From the NCBI GenBank assembly GCA_021373255.1, contig JAJFTD010000060.1, positions 1 through 36,434 on the forward strand: a stretch of DNA of 36,434 nucleotides. Reading direction: 5' to 3'. Under the pieces are notes generated by a model. That model saw nothing but the letters and a program-made list of their open reading frames with translations. It ran no database searches and was not told the origin of the DNA. A program made the translations under genes and the position numbers. Positions 16,505-24,873 of the stretch are shown piece by piece. This DNA comes from a bacterium (GTDB lineage: Bacteria > Armatimonadota > UBA5829). Positions within the stretch are counted from its first letter, which is position 1, and every line of letters starts with the position of its first letter.

Positions 16505-17152
16505 CTAGAAGCCTGCGTTGTAGCTCATTCCCAAACCAAGGTTGTCGCCTCCCAAGAGCCCAGCGTGTAAACGCAGGTTTTGGGCGGCTGCGAACTGCAG
16601 ACCAAAGTTAACGTCATCGGTGTCATACTCGACCATCAACTGCGTTCGATCACTAATTCTCGCAGATAGTCCGGCAAACAAACCATCCAGATTCCCGCCG
16701 CCCACGCCGACGTGCAATCTTGGCGCCAACAGACTCTGATTCTTCAGTTGAAGTGACTTACTCACAACAACGTATGGAGTTGAGTCGAATTGATCAGTCA
16801 GGTCGCTCACGCCGATCGCCAACGCCGGAGTAGTCAAATTCTCCTTCAGCAATCCGAACTTGGCATTAATGATACCGTTGCTATCGCCATGTTCCGGGGA
16901 AACCATTGCGGCGCCTACTTCCAGAGAGTCCAGCAGGCCGAAGTTACCTGATACAAAAGTAGTATCGTTGTTGTCATTGTTAAGGAAGACCGCGCCAAAA
17001 TCGACGCCGCCGGTCCTCAGCGTGTCAGCCGTCGGTGTCATCATAAGTCCGGTATAACCGAAGTAGGCTGGTGTAGCCGCTACCTGGCTGGACATTGCCG
17101 CCAGAACAAAGATGACAAGTAGATACGAGGAAAATCTTTTACAGTTCTTCAA
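16505..17152 (-). CDS. Small YjbH-like outer-membrane beta-barrel protein
   Basis: The start is taken as TTG at 17152 with AAAGGTAAGGA directly upstream. It gives MKNCKRFSSYLLVIFVLAAM and then SSQVAAT, a clean signal peptide cleaved near residue 26. A GTG 15 codons earlier would bury this signal. The mature part begins PAYFGYTGLMMTPTADTLRTGG, which resembles the opening of YjbH/exopolysaccharide outer-membrane proteins. It continues as alternating amphipathic beta strands with glycine-rich turns and ends in an aromatic residue (YNAGF), typical of barrel C-termini. At 215 residues it is much shorter than E. coli YjbH, so only one barrel-sized domain is present. It has its own promoter at 17292-17319. 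Assignment to the family is by motif resemblance only. Confidence 0.65.
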   Translation of the reverse strand: MKNCKRFSSYLLVIFVLAAMSSQVAATPAYFGYTGLMMTPTADTLRTGGVDFGAVFLNNDNNDTTFVSGNFGLLDSLEVGAAMVSPEHGDSNGIINAKFGLLKENLTTPALAIGVSDLTDQFDSTPYVVVSKSLQLKNQSLLAPRLHVGVGGGNLDGLFAGLSARISDRTQLMVEYDTDDVNFGLQFAAAQNLRLHAGLLGGDNLGLGMSYNAGF

Positions 17153-17291
17153 TTCCTTACCTTTCCATGCGTGCACAGGTTTTGCCGTCTTGGACACACG
17201 ACCACGATAGACAGTTTGCGCACAGCCATTGAATGCCAGACGGATATGGCTCTTCGGATGAATAGAGTCACTCCGTTCTAGCTCAACATTA

Positions 17292-17319
17292 ATTATATAC
17301 CCCAGCGGTATAAAATCAA
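17292..17319 (-). promoter_or_regulatory. Promoter of the YjbH-like gene
   Basis: On the minus strand TTGATT (17319-17314), 16 bases, then a perfect TATAAT (17297-17292). The predicted start near 17285 gives a leader of about 130 bases. It lies directly after the last gene of the large catabolic operon (stop at 17336). Confidence 0.65.
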
Positions 17320-17335
17320 GCTAACTCAAGGAAAA

Positions 17336-18832
17336 CTACTTTACCTGCTCCCAGATCGGAGGGATGCGCTTTTTGCCTTCTTCACCACCGATGATTGGGG
17401 TGATACCGGATATCTCGCACAGGTAGCGCAGAGCGTTAACTTTGTCACCAGCTACACCTTGGGCATGATTCGCCGGGAACAGGTCTTTGAACTCGTCAAA
17501 GCTGCACTTCAACTTAGCGTGAACGTGCGGCCAGGTCGGGTCGGTTAGGTTGTCGATTCGCTTGCGCTCCTCACCTGGAAGCTCCAGAGCTTCTCCCTTG
17601 GTAATGAACATAAATGGCTTCTCGTCCCACAAGCCCAGCCTCGCGAATGTCATCTCGCTGCCGCAGGCATCGAACTCAACCGATGCTCCACCAGCCTTGA
17701 AATAAAACTCAAGCGCGGGATGGAATGTGATCTTCTTGAAGTTCTCAGCCGGATCATATGACTGCGATGCATACCAGCTCGAGTGGTTGCCGGAGTTGCA
17801 CCAGTCCCAGATATCAAGCTCAGGGAGATACAGGCGCACGTCCATGAACAGGGTTGGCAAGCCACCGGAGACGTACTTTAGAAGCTGCATAGTAATAGCG
17901 GCATACGCGTCGGCCTCAGTGGCACATACCATGGGCTCCTTGGGGCCATTCCAGTCGTAGGGGTCGTTCATTACCATCTCAGGCACATCACCCAGGGTAT
18001 AATGCTCGGTGAGTTCACGCTGGCCCTTGAGCCCGCAGAAGTCGAAACCCTCTTCTTTGTTGATTTTGTCCATCGCTAGATAGATGCGAATCTGGCGCTC
18101 AAGGGTTTGTGGAGTGAGCATCTTGCCATCGTATTTCAGCCTGTCGCCGAGGAGTCCTTCAAACCACTTCCGGCCCTTTTCTACCTCTGCGGCGTCCATC
18201 TGCTCAGCATACTTAATGAGTAAATACTGATCAACTTGGTAGCAGTTGCAGCCTAAAGCCTTAACAGTAGGGGTTAGATGGAAGAAACCTGTCTCCATAC
18301 CCATCGAATGTCCACCATAAAGGCCGAAGACTTCGTTCTTGATGGTGGTAAGAGCATTGGCGCCGCGGATCCAGTCAAAAACATCCTGCTGAGTAACAGG
18401 TGAATCGATCTCACCGATAATTCGGTGCGTGCGCCTGCCCGCCTGCCGAAGAGCGCCATCGCTGGCGAGTAGACCGACATTACCCGGATACTGCCCGTTG
18501 TTATTTGAAAGCGAGAGGATCGGGATATCCCTGCCGAAGCAATTGATGAACGGCCACGCAAGGAATGGGAAATTCCAGACGTTGTAGCACATTATTACTT
18601 GCTTGCAGCCCTGGCGGACCAGATATTCGCCCATCTCCTGCGCTACACGAACGCCAGTGATGATCTTAGGCGCAACCACGATTTCCAACACGCTGCCGTC
18701 AGCATTCTTCAGACCAGTCCGCAGCACCTCCGCCCAGCGGTTAACAACCTGCATATTGGCGTCGTTGCTTATACTCCACACATGCTCGCGCTCATCGCTA
18801 AGCATAGCAATACCAATTGGTGTATTTCTCAA
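17336..18832 (-). CDS. L-fucose isomerase family protein
   Basis: The 498-residue protein resembles the L-fucose/L-arabinose isomerase superfamily: an N-terminal sugar-isomerase domain (NRWAEVLRTGLKNADGS, VIMCYNVWNFPFLAWPF, LSLSNNNGQYPGNVGLLASDGALRQAG), a middle domain with GGHSMGMETGFFH, and a C-terminal part with FMDVRLYLPELDIWDWCNSGNH. Such enzymes interconvert aldose and ketose with a divalent metal in the cytoplasm. The start is TTG at 18832, seven bases after a strong AGGAGG; no ATG competes. It is the last gene of the operon, 34 bases after the PHP gene. Its presence beside a rhamnose isomerase suggests use of more than one deoxysugar, or a divergent specificity. Confidence 0.88.
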   Translation of the reverse strand: MRNTPIGIAMLSDEREHVWSISNDANMQVVNRWAEVLRTGLKNADGSVLEIVVAPKIITGVRVAQEMGEYLVRQGCKQVIMCYNVWNFPFLAWPFINCFGRDIPILSLSNNNGQYPGNVGLLASDGALRQAGRRTHRIIGEIDSPVTQQDVFDWIRGANALTTIKNEVFGLYGGHSMGMETGFFHLTPTVKALGCNCYQVDQYLLIKYAEQMDAAEVEKGRKWFEGLLGDRLKYDGKMLTPQTLERQIRIYLAMDKINKEEGFDFCGLKGQRELTEHYTLGDVPEMVMNDPYDWNGPKEPMVCATEADAYAAITMQLLKYVSGGLPTLFMDVRLYLPELDIWDWCNSGNHSSWYASQSYDPAENFKKITFHPALEFYFKAGGASVEFDACGSEMTFARLGLWDEKPFMFITKGEALELPGEERKRIDNLTDPTWPHVHAKLKCSFDEFKDLFPANHAQGVAGDKVNALRYLCEISGITPIIGGEEGKKRIPPIWEQVK

Positions 18833-18866
18833 TTGTTCAACCTCCTGTTAGAACGCATCTGATTCT

Positions 18867-20048
18867 TTATCGAGTCGCTAGTGCAGTTGCTGTATACTTG
18901 TAAACGTACTCAGCTCCCGCAACAAAATCATCCACAAACGGCACGAGTTCAGGCGCGGCAAAGTTATCCACAAATGGCAATCCGGCTTTATTCATCTCAG
19001 TGCCCACAATTATTGGAAGATCAGCGGCTCGGCAAGCAGCAACTATTTCTCCAAGTTTCTTTACTTTGAGGGCTTTTTCCTCTTGGTTTTTGATATTCCA
19101 GTTCCTGTCAGGGATGATATTAAGTGCTCCAACCCCTTTGGACTGCATCAGCGCCACGAGCGCAGTGGAATCTTCTTCACCCGGATTGGTAGCATCGAGC
19201 CATGTGGCTGTGGGAATCGCTCCCATACCCTGCATCATGCTGACGGCTTCTTCGATGCTCGGGAAGCTGCCCGCATCCGGCTTCACATAGCCCACCCCGC
19301 CAAACTTCATCAGCTTGGAGCGCATAGTGTCGTGCAACTTAGGCGTATTACCCAACAGCGCCTCTGCGGCAGCTTGGTCGATCCCCAGCTTTGACGCCCA
19401 GAACGATGCAACTTTCTCGCGCATCACGTTTCTAGCCTTTATATCATAAGCCAGAAGCAGGTGGCGTTCCGTCACATTACCTGCCGGAGTAAGGGGCACA
19501 GCGTCTTTGTCATAATCCAACTGCACCTCGTCCAAAAATGCATTCACGCGTTCGACCAGGACGATATTCCGCTGCCTGGCGGTATCGCGCATGTTGAACA
19601 GAATCTTCTCTGCCTCACTGCCCGCATCCGGTTTTCGATAACATCCCGACGCCATAAAATATGAAATCCCAGGCTCGTTCGGGCTGTTTATGACCTTATC
19701 TGCCAATTCACTGATGAATACGCGAGTCTCCAACCCTGCGACAGCCTTGAGCCCCAACAGCTTGCCAGCAGCCAGGAACTCGTCCATGCCGTCCAGTACG
19801 TCGAAGTCAACTATACCAGCCACTTCCAGGCCATACTTCGCGCTCTCCCACGCGATCCGGCTGGGCGACCATCCATTGGCGTTGAACGAGAAGAATGTGT
19901 GGAAATGCAAATTAACTTCTCGCTTTTTCGCCGCCAGCGATACCTGCCCGGATTTCACTTGCTCAGCCAACTGCTCCAGTGCATCACGTCTCTGTGAGCT
20001 ATCAAAGCTATTAAGCTGTTCTTCTAGCAATGTTATATCTTTGGTCAA
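18867..20048 (-). CDS. PHP-domain metal-dependent phosphoesterase-like protein
   Basis: The 393-residue protein has a PHP-type metal motif HFHTFFSFNANGWSP (His48, His50), then GLEVAGIVDFDVLDGMDEF and GLKAVAGLETRVF, as in PHP phosphoesterases. A helical N-terminus of about 40 residues precedes the domain, and a central helical insertion separates the second half (GYVKPDAGSFPSIEEAV, ALNIIPDRNWN, PIIVGTEMNKAGLPF). The start is TTG at 20048 with AGGAG seven bases upstream. It lies between rhamnulokinase and the fucose-isomerase-type gene. Its substrate is unknown; a phosphorylated sugar of the same pathway is a reasonable guess. It is not a polymerase PHP domain or HisK by length and context. Confidence 0.8.
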   Translation of the reverse strand: MTKDITLLEEQLNSFDSSQRRDALEQLAEQVKSGQVSLAAKKREVNLHFHTFFSFNANGWSPSRIAWESAKYGLEVAGIVDFDVLDGMDEFLAAGKLLGLKAVAGLETRVFISELADKVINSPNEPGISYFMASGCYRKPDAGSEAEKILFNMRDTARQRNIVLVERVNAFLDEVQLDYDKDAVPLTPAGNVTERHLLLAYDIKARNVMREKVASFWASKLGIDQAAAEALLGNTPKLHDTMRSKLMKFGGVGYVKPDAGSFPSIEEAVSMMQGMGAIPTATWLDATNPGEEDSTALVALMQSKGVGALNIIPDRNWNIKNQEEKALKVKKLGEIVAACRAADLPIIVGTEMNKAGLPFVDNFAAPELVPFVDDFVAGAEYVYKYTATALATR

Positions 20049-20105
20049 TGGTTTTCTCCTGTTGGGGGATGTTATCTTTGAATCGCTGAAGGGATGAATG
20101 AAATG

Positions 20106-20156
20106 AAACGCTGAAGAAACTAACGCCAGGTGCGTATATATTCTTCTTCAGCGTTT
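20106..20156. terminator. Long-stem inverted repeat between rhaB and the PHP gene
   Basis: AAACGCTGAAGAA (20106-20118) and TTCTTCAGCGTTT (20144-20156) form a perfect 13-bp stem around 25 nt. The plus-strand side ends in TTTTC; the minus side has GTTTCATTTC. It occupies the 251-base gap within the operon and may attenuate transcription into the PHP and isomerase genes. Confidence 0.55.
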
Positions 20157-20200
20157 TCATCTCAATTCAATATCTCAGCGATTCTGGAATGTCAGAGATG

Positions 20201-20241
20201 GTGCGTCCGGTGGCTTCGGCAGCTTCGCAGTCCGAAGCAAC
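20201..20241. repeat. Repeat family B, copy 1
   Basis: The 41-base unit matches 26327-26367 at 40 of 41 positions (T versus C at position 11). It contains GCTTCGG and CCGAAGC, which pair around a 12-nt loop. An internal CTTCGC offers an alternative partner. It lies in the spacer before the PHP gene. The following stretch (20245-20297) is rich in TTCGCG and resembles 24815-24850. Confidence 0.9.
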
Positions 20242-20299
20242 TTTCGTTATCTATTCGTTCCTTTTCGCGATTTAGCTCTTTCGCGTTGTCGCGATTAAA

Positions 20300-21778
20300 C
20301 TACTTGCCTTGTATGCTCTCGAACTTCGCACAGGCCTCTTCCACTTCTGGAAGTGGCTGGGGGGTGTAGGAGTCCAAATCGAACGAGTTGCGTACGATCT
20401 CTCGGCACTCCTGCAGCGAGTTCAACTGCCCCAGGCCCATTGCCTGCACTAGAATGTTGCCTATAGCCGTGGCCTCAGACGGGCCTGCGAGGACGGGTTT
20501 GCCTGTGACATCAGCCGTGAGACGGCACAGCAGTTTGTTGTTCACGCCGCCACCGACTATGTTTATCTGTGGGATTGTCTTTCCAGTCAGTGACTCTATT
20601 GAGCTTATGACCCAGCGATACTTGAGCGCTAGGCTGTCCAGTGCTGTTCGGATTACGGCACCCTCATCCTCTGGAACGGGCTGACCGGTCTTCTTGCAGA
20701 ACTCGCGGATTCTCTCCGGCATATCACATGGCTTTAGGAAGCTCTCGTCATCCGGGTCGATGATCGAGCGGAACGGCTGCGCGGACTCCGCCAGGGATGC
20801 CAACTCACCGAAGGAGAACTCGTGTCCAGCTTCTTTCCACGCCCTTCGGCACTCCTGCACCAGCCACAGACCCATCACGTTTCTAAGGAACCTGACACCA
20901 CCCACGCCGCCTTCATTGGTAAAGTTCAGCGCGCGTGACTGTTCGTTGATAATCGGTTGGTCACACTCTATCCCCAGCAGTGACCATGTCCCCGAGCTGA
21001 GGTAGGCGCTGTCGGGGTTGTCCGACGGCACCGCCGCCACCGCAGAGCCCGTATCGTGGCTTGCAACAGCAACCACAGGTATAGCGTGAGCTTTGGTCTC
21101 CTCAGCCACACTCGCCTGCAGAGTTCCTATCACAGTGCCGGGTCTACATATCTTGCCGAGCATATGCGTCGGAATGCCCAGTCTTTCGAGCAGACAACGA
21201 GACCAGTCACCCGTCTTGGGATCATACATTCCGCTGGTGGAAACTATCGTGAACTCGTTAGACTTCACACCTGTCAGCCAGAAGTTGAACAGGTCCGGCA
21301 TCATAAGCATGCTCTGCGCCGTGTCCAGCATCCATGGGTTGCTCTGTGCGATTGCGAAAAGCTGGAAGATGGTATTGAACTGCATGAACTGGATGCCGGT
21401 CTCAGCGTAGATATCCGAGAGAGGAACAATCTCTCCGGCTTTTTCTATCATCCCATCCGTGCGGGAATCCCTATAATGACGCGGCATCTCGATGAGTAAA
21501 TCATTAGGGCCGAGCAGGCCGAAGTCCACGCCCCAGGTGTCGATGCCGATACCGGCAATTTCTTCACCATGTGCGCGAACCGCGAGCTTGATACCCTGCT
21601 TGATCTCTTCAAGAAGCCTGAATGCATCCCAATAAGCGCATCCGTTCACCATCACAGGACCATTGGGGAAGCGATGAACTTCCTCCATCTCCAGCTTGCC
21701 GTTGGCAATAGTTCCCAATACGGCTCTACCGCTGGAAGCGCCAAAATCAAACGCCAGATACTTTTGTGCTTTTGCCAT
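20300..21778 (-). CDS. rhaB: Rhamnulokinase (FGGY family)
   Basis: The enzyme phosphorylates L-rhamnulose at C1 with ATP in the cytoplasm. The 492-residue protein shows the nucleotide-binding opening FDFGASSGRAVLG (Asp11), IGIDTWGVDFGLLG at 77-90, MPRHYRDSRTDGM, the catalytic-base segment ASHDTGSAV with Asp242, SGTWSLLGIE and the C-terminal phosphate motif INIVGGGVNNKLLC. HYRDSRT and HDTGSAV are typical of RhaB within FGGY kinases. The ATG at 21778 lies nine bases after the rhaA stop, with AGGA between them, so the two genes are coupled. Isomerase, kinase and the aldolase encoded upstream complete a standard rhamnose route. Confidence 0.93.
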   Translation of the reverse strand: MAKAQKYLAFDFGASSGRAVLGTIANGKLEMEEVHRFPNGPVMVNGCAYWDAFRLLEEIKQGIKLAVRAHGEEIAGIGIDTWGVDFGLLGPNDLLIEMPRHYRDSRTDGMIEKAGEIVPLSDIYAETGIQFMQFNTIFQLFAIAQSNPWMLDTAQSMLMMPDLFNFWLTGVKSNEFTIVSTSGMYDPKTGDWSRCLLERLGIPTHMLGKICRPGTVIGTLQASVAEETKAHAIPVVAVASHDTGSAVAAVPSDNPDSAYLSSGTWSLLGIECDQPIINEQSRALNFTNEGGVGGVRFLRNVMGLWLVQECRRAWKEAGHEFSFGELASLAESAQPFRSIIDPDDESFLKPCDMPERIREFCKKTGQPVPEDEGAVIRTALDSLALKYRWVISSIESLTGKTIPQINIVGGGVNNKLLCRLTADVTGKPVLAGPSEATAIGNILVQAMGLGQLNSLQECREIVRNSFDLDSYTPQPLPEVEEACAKFESIQGK

Positions 21779-21787
21779 TGGCTAGTC

Positions 21788-23053
21788 CTACACTCGCTTG
21801 CTGGTCACTGTAGCCTCGTAGGCTTGCAGTTCACCGATCCAGTCCGCTCCCACCGGCACACCGGCCTGGAGGCAGTAATAATTCCACACATCTCCCATGG
21901 GCATCGCTTTGGCCTCTTCAGTCAACGCCAGGCGCTCGAAGAGCTTACCTGAATCCTCATACTCCTTGAGCATCGCAGACGGCTCCAAGAGACCAGCAAG
22001 GATACCCTTAAGAGTTGCGCGAGAACCGGTGACCCATGCGCCCACTCTGTTCAGAGTGCCATCAAAGTAATCCAGAGCAACATGAACTTTGTCCAGACCG
22101 TTGCGGACCACCTCGCGGGTGACGTCCATAAGGTCATCATTTGCGATCACGACATGGTCGCTGTCCCACCGCACACCACGGCTGACGTGCAGCAGCACCT
22201 CGTCCGAGAACATGAGCACTGATGAGATCTTGTCCGCTATCGACTCTGTGGGATGGAAATGGCCGAGATCCATACACACCATCAGGCCATTCTTCATTGC
22301 ATATCCCATATAGAACTCGTGCGAACCAACTACATAGCTTTCACTGCCGATACCGAACAACTTGCATTCGACTGCATCTCGAAGATAATCGGGCGAATAC
22401 TTGTCGGCATAGATAAGGTCCAGCGAATTCTTGAGTCTTTGTCGCGGAGCACGTCGATCAGCCGGGGTTTCCTTGCATCCATCAGGAATCCAGAGGTTAT
22501 GCACCACAGGGGTTCCAGTCTCGCGGCCCATGAACGCTGAAATCTCACGCGCCCGGCGGGTGTGTTCGATCCAAAACGCCCGGATCGATTTGTCTTCATG
22601 GCTGAGTGTGAAACCATCATCAGCCTTTGGGTGCGAGAACAGGGTGGCGTTGAAGTCCATCCCCACTCCATTCGCCTTTGCCCAATCTACCCAGCCCTGG
22701 AAATGCTCGGGAGCAATCTCATCACGGTCGACCAGCTTGCCGCCGAACTCACCGTAGATTGCGTGCAAGTTCACCCGGTGCTTTCCCGGAATCAGCGAAT
22801 ATGCCTTTTCAAGATCGCTCCGCAGCTCTGCCACGGTACGCGCTTTGCCCAGGTAGTTCCCCGTAACCTGAATTCCACCACCGGACAGCGATGCCGCAGG
22901 CTTCTCGAAGCCACCCACATCATCACCCTGCCAACAGTGCAGTGATAGCGAAACACCGGACAGCGCTTTGATCGCCTTGTCCGTATCTACGCCAAATTCC
23001 GCGTAACGTTCTTTCGCGGCTGAATATGCTGCTTCGATCCTATCCTTGTTCAA
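21788..23053 (-). CDS. rhaA: L-rhamnose isomerase
   Basis: RhaA converts L-rhamnose to L-rhamnulose using divalent metals. The protein matches the family throughout: SLSLHCWQGDDVGGFE, GGIQVTGNYLGKA, VNLHAIYGEFGG, MDFNATLFSHPKA, VVHNLWIPDG, MVCMDLGHFHPTESIADKIS, GVRWDSDHVVIANDDL. Length from the chosen start is 421 residues, close to E. coli RhaA. The start is placed at TTG 23053 (MNKDRIEAAYSA), six bases after GGAG. An ATG at 23065 lies before that GGAG and has only repeat sequence upstream with no Shine-Dalgarno. The start choice is moderately sure; the function is very sure. It is followed by rhaB. Confidence 0.94.
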   Translation of the reverse strand: MNKDRIEAAYSAAKERYAEFGVDTDKAIKALSGVSLSLHCWQGDDVGGFEKPAASLSGGGIQVTGNYLGKARTVAELRSDLEKAYSLIPGKHRVNLHAIYGEFGGKLVDRDEIAPEHFQGWVDWAKANGVGMDFNATLFSHPKADDGFTLSHEDKSIRAFWIEHTRRAREISAFMGRETGTPVVHNLWIPDGCKETPADRRAPRQRLKNSLDLIYADKYSPDYLRDAVECKLFGIGSESYVVGSHEFYMGYAMKNGLMVCMDLGHFHPTESIADKISSVLMFSDEVLLHVSRGVRWDSDHVVIANDDLMDVTREVVRNGLDKVHVALDYFDGTLNRVGAWVTGSRATLKGILAGLLEPSAMLKEYEDSGKLFERLALTEEAKAMPMGDVWNYYCLQAGVPVGADWIGELQAYEATVTSKRV

Positions 23054-23065
23054 TGGTGTCTCCAT

Positions 23066-23135
23066 GATCGCGTTATGCGTTAATGCGTTTTGCTTTGTTC
23101 GTTAATGCGTTGCGCGTTAATGCGTTATATGCGCG
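23066..23135. repeat. GCGTT-rich repeat (family A) upstream of rhaA
   Basis: Overlapping units of GCGTTAATGCGTT and GCGTTGCGCGTTAATGCGTT fill the whole spacer between the SDR stop and the rhaA start. The core GCGTTGCGCGTTA is also present at 3547, 5034 and 26281, with a shorter match at 24747. It reaches to within about ten bases of the presumed rhaA Shine-Dalgarno. Confidence 0.85.
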
Positions 23136-23139
23136 CTTC

Positions 23140-23940
23140 CTATGGGCTCATTACCTGGCCGCCGGTGACGTTGATCGCTTGGCCGGTCATATAACTGGAC
23201 TGGTCTGAGGCAAGGAAAACTACTGTGTTGGTAATGTCGTCATAAGACGTCCCTCGCCCTAGTGGCACCTGCGCTTCATACTTCTTGCGCACTTCTTCTT
23301 CGGTGATACCCCAACGCTCGGCGTATTGCTTATACAGGCTGTTCACCCACAGCGGGGAATCAAGCAGGTTGCCGGGGCAGATCGAGTTCACGCGCACCCC
23401 GAACGGGGCCAGTTCCAGCGCCAGGCTCTGGGTAAACCCGATACCGCCAAACTTGCTCGCGGCATAGGCAGAGTTCTTGAAACTGCCGCGCTTGCCGGAC
23501 TTCGAGTTGATCTGAATAATCGTGCCGCTCTTTTGCTGCTCCATCACCTTGGATGCCTCGCGAGCGCACACAAAATAACCGACCAGGTTAACGTCAATCA
23601 CCTTGCGCCAATCCGATGTAGCAAAGTCGCGCACATCACCAGACTTCAAAATACCTGCATTGCACACTAGGATATCGAGCTTGCCGAATGCATCCGTGCA
23701 CGCCTTGACCATCGCAGCAACATCGTCATCATTGGTAACATCGGCCTTCACTGGTATTGCTTTGACGTCGTATTCAGCCGCAACTGTTTCTGCAAGCTTG
23801 CTGCAGGCATCCAGATTAATATCAGCTATAACAACATTCGCGCCCTCACTCGCGAGCCTGCGGACTATTGCTTCACCCAGCCCCTGTCCGCCGCCGGTGA
23901 TGATTGCACTCTTTCCATCAAACTGTTTTTTGTTGCACAC
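23140..23940 (-). CDS. SDR oxidoreductase, sorbitol-6-phosphate 2-dehydrogenase (SrlD)-like
   Basis: This is a short-chain NAD(P)-dependent dehydrogenase. The 266-residue protein has the cofactor glycine motif TGGGQGLG (15-22), NAG at 94-96, Ser146 in INSKSGKRGS, and the catalytic pair Tyr159 and Lys163 in YAASK. The segment KSGKRGSFKNSAYAASKFGG and the C-terminal GNLLDSPLWVNSLY with EEVRKKYEAQVPLGRG closely recall SrlD, which oxidises sorbitol 6-phosphate. The start is GTG at 23940 with GGGAG upstream, six bases after the aldolase stop, so the two are coupled. In this operon it could reduce or oxidise a deoxysugar, a ketose phosphate or lactaldehyde; the exact substrate is open. Confidence 0.9.
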   Translation of the reverse strand: MCNKKQFDGKSAIITGGGQGLGEAIVRRLASEGANVVIADINLDACSKLAETVAAEYDVKAIPVKADVTNDDDVAAMVKACTDAFGKLDILVCNAGILKSGDVRDFATSDWRKVIDVNLVGYFVCAREASKVMEQQKSGTIIQINSKSGKRGSFKNSAYAASKFGGIGFTQSLALELAPFGVRVNSICPGNLLDSPLWVNSLYKQYAERWGITEEEVRKKYEAQVPLGRGTSYDDITNTVVFLASDQSSYMTGQAINVTGGQVMSP

Positions 23941-23946
23941 TTTGCT

Positions 23947-24723
23947 TTACTCCCGGTTTAGTCCTTCTATCAATTTCTTTCTGTCTAACTCATCCGGACG
24001 GGTATAAATACGGTCCACTGCTTCGGCAGTCATATAATTAGGTCCACCGAACTGGAATGTGCCTGCGAGCACCTTTGCGGTCTTGTCCCACATCGCGGTG
24101 ATGCTCTGCACTTCCGATACGGTGCCACCGACGGCGATCAAACCGTGGTTCTGCATCAACACCGACTTCGGTCGCTCGCCATACTGCTTCACATAGCTCT
24201 CGACTGATTCTTTGATGGTTCGCGCAAGGGTCACGCCAGGGTCTGTGTAGTCGATATACACAGGCGCGATTCCACAGCACACGATCTCGTCAGGGAACAA
24301 CCGCCCGCTGGTGAACTGCTTCCAGCCCGATGAGCAAGTGATCGAGTTTACCGATATAGGGTGGGTATGGCCGATGAAGTTCACACCCGGCAGCGAGAGC
24401 AGATACGCGTGGAATAGTGTTTCTATAGAGGGTGCGGGGCCACCGTCGTTGTTTAGCGTGGCCGCTTTGAGCCGGGCTTTGATCTCGGCATCCGTAAGCG
24501 CCGGGCCATCGAGCATATCCAGCACCTTGCTGAAACTCACTTCAACAATCCCGCGCTCGCTTATATTGCTAAGCTGTGCGCCGCTGGCTTTGACGTAGAA
24601 CGAGTCATCACCAATCTTGCCCGAGGTATTCCCCTCGCCAAGAATGGCAAATCCTCTGCTCTCCTCGCCCAGCCAGTGCGACATAGCTATCAATTGTTGC
24701 ATTGTCTGTTCTTTGTTTGACAT
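23947..24723 (-). CDS. Class II aldolase/adducin family protein, probable rhamnulose-1-phosphate aldolase
   Basis: Class II aldolases use zinc to cleave ketose 1-phosphates. The 258-residue protein shows the family order: ILGEGNTSGKIGDDSFYVKASG (substrate phosphate region), PSIETLFHAYLL, the zinc ligands His119 and His121 in GHTHP, and a third His193 in MQNHGL. The ATG at 24723 has GGGAGA upstream. Its position between E3 and the SDR-rhaA-rhaB set makes cleavage of rhamnulose 1-phosphate into dihydroxyacetone phosphate and lactaldehyde the likeliest job. It is not RhaD of the E. coli type by overall sequence, and a fuculose or other ketose-phosphate substrate cannot be excluded. Confidence 0.86.
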   Translation of the reverse strand: MSNKEQTMQQLIAMSHWLGEESRGFAILGEGNTSGKIGDDSFYVKASGAQLSNISERGIVEVSFSKVLDMLDGPALTDAEIKARLKAATLNNDGGPAPSIETLFHAYLLSLPGVNFIGHTHPISVNSITCSSGWKQFTSGRLFPDEIVCCGIAPVYIDYTDPGVTLARTIKESVESYVKQYGERPKSVLMQNHGLIAVGGTVSEVQSITAMWDKTAKVLAGTFQFGGPNYMTAEAVDRIYTRPDELDRKKLIEGLNRE

Positions 24724-24740
24724 ATAACATCTCCCAAGAT

Positions 24741-24797
24741 GTTGTGCGTTGCGCGTTGGCTCTGCGTCGAGCGTCTTGCGTCACGCGTCGTTATGGG
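24741..24797. repeat. GCGTT/GCGTC-rich repeat (family A) upstream of the aldolase gene
   Basis: GTGCGTTGCGCGTTGG followed by GAGCGTCTTGCGTCACGCGTC. The first half matches the family A core; the second matches the tail at 5058-5092. It starts just upstream of the aldolase Shine-Dalgarno. A TTCGCG-rich stretch at 24815-24852 resembles 20245-20297. Confidence 0.8.
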
Positions 24798-24873
24798 TCC
24801 AGCGTTACATTATCTCTTCGCGCTTTCGTTACTTCGCGTTTTCGCGATTAAGAGTCTCTCACAAACCAACTAC

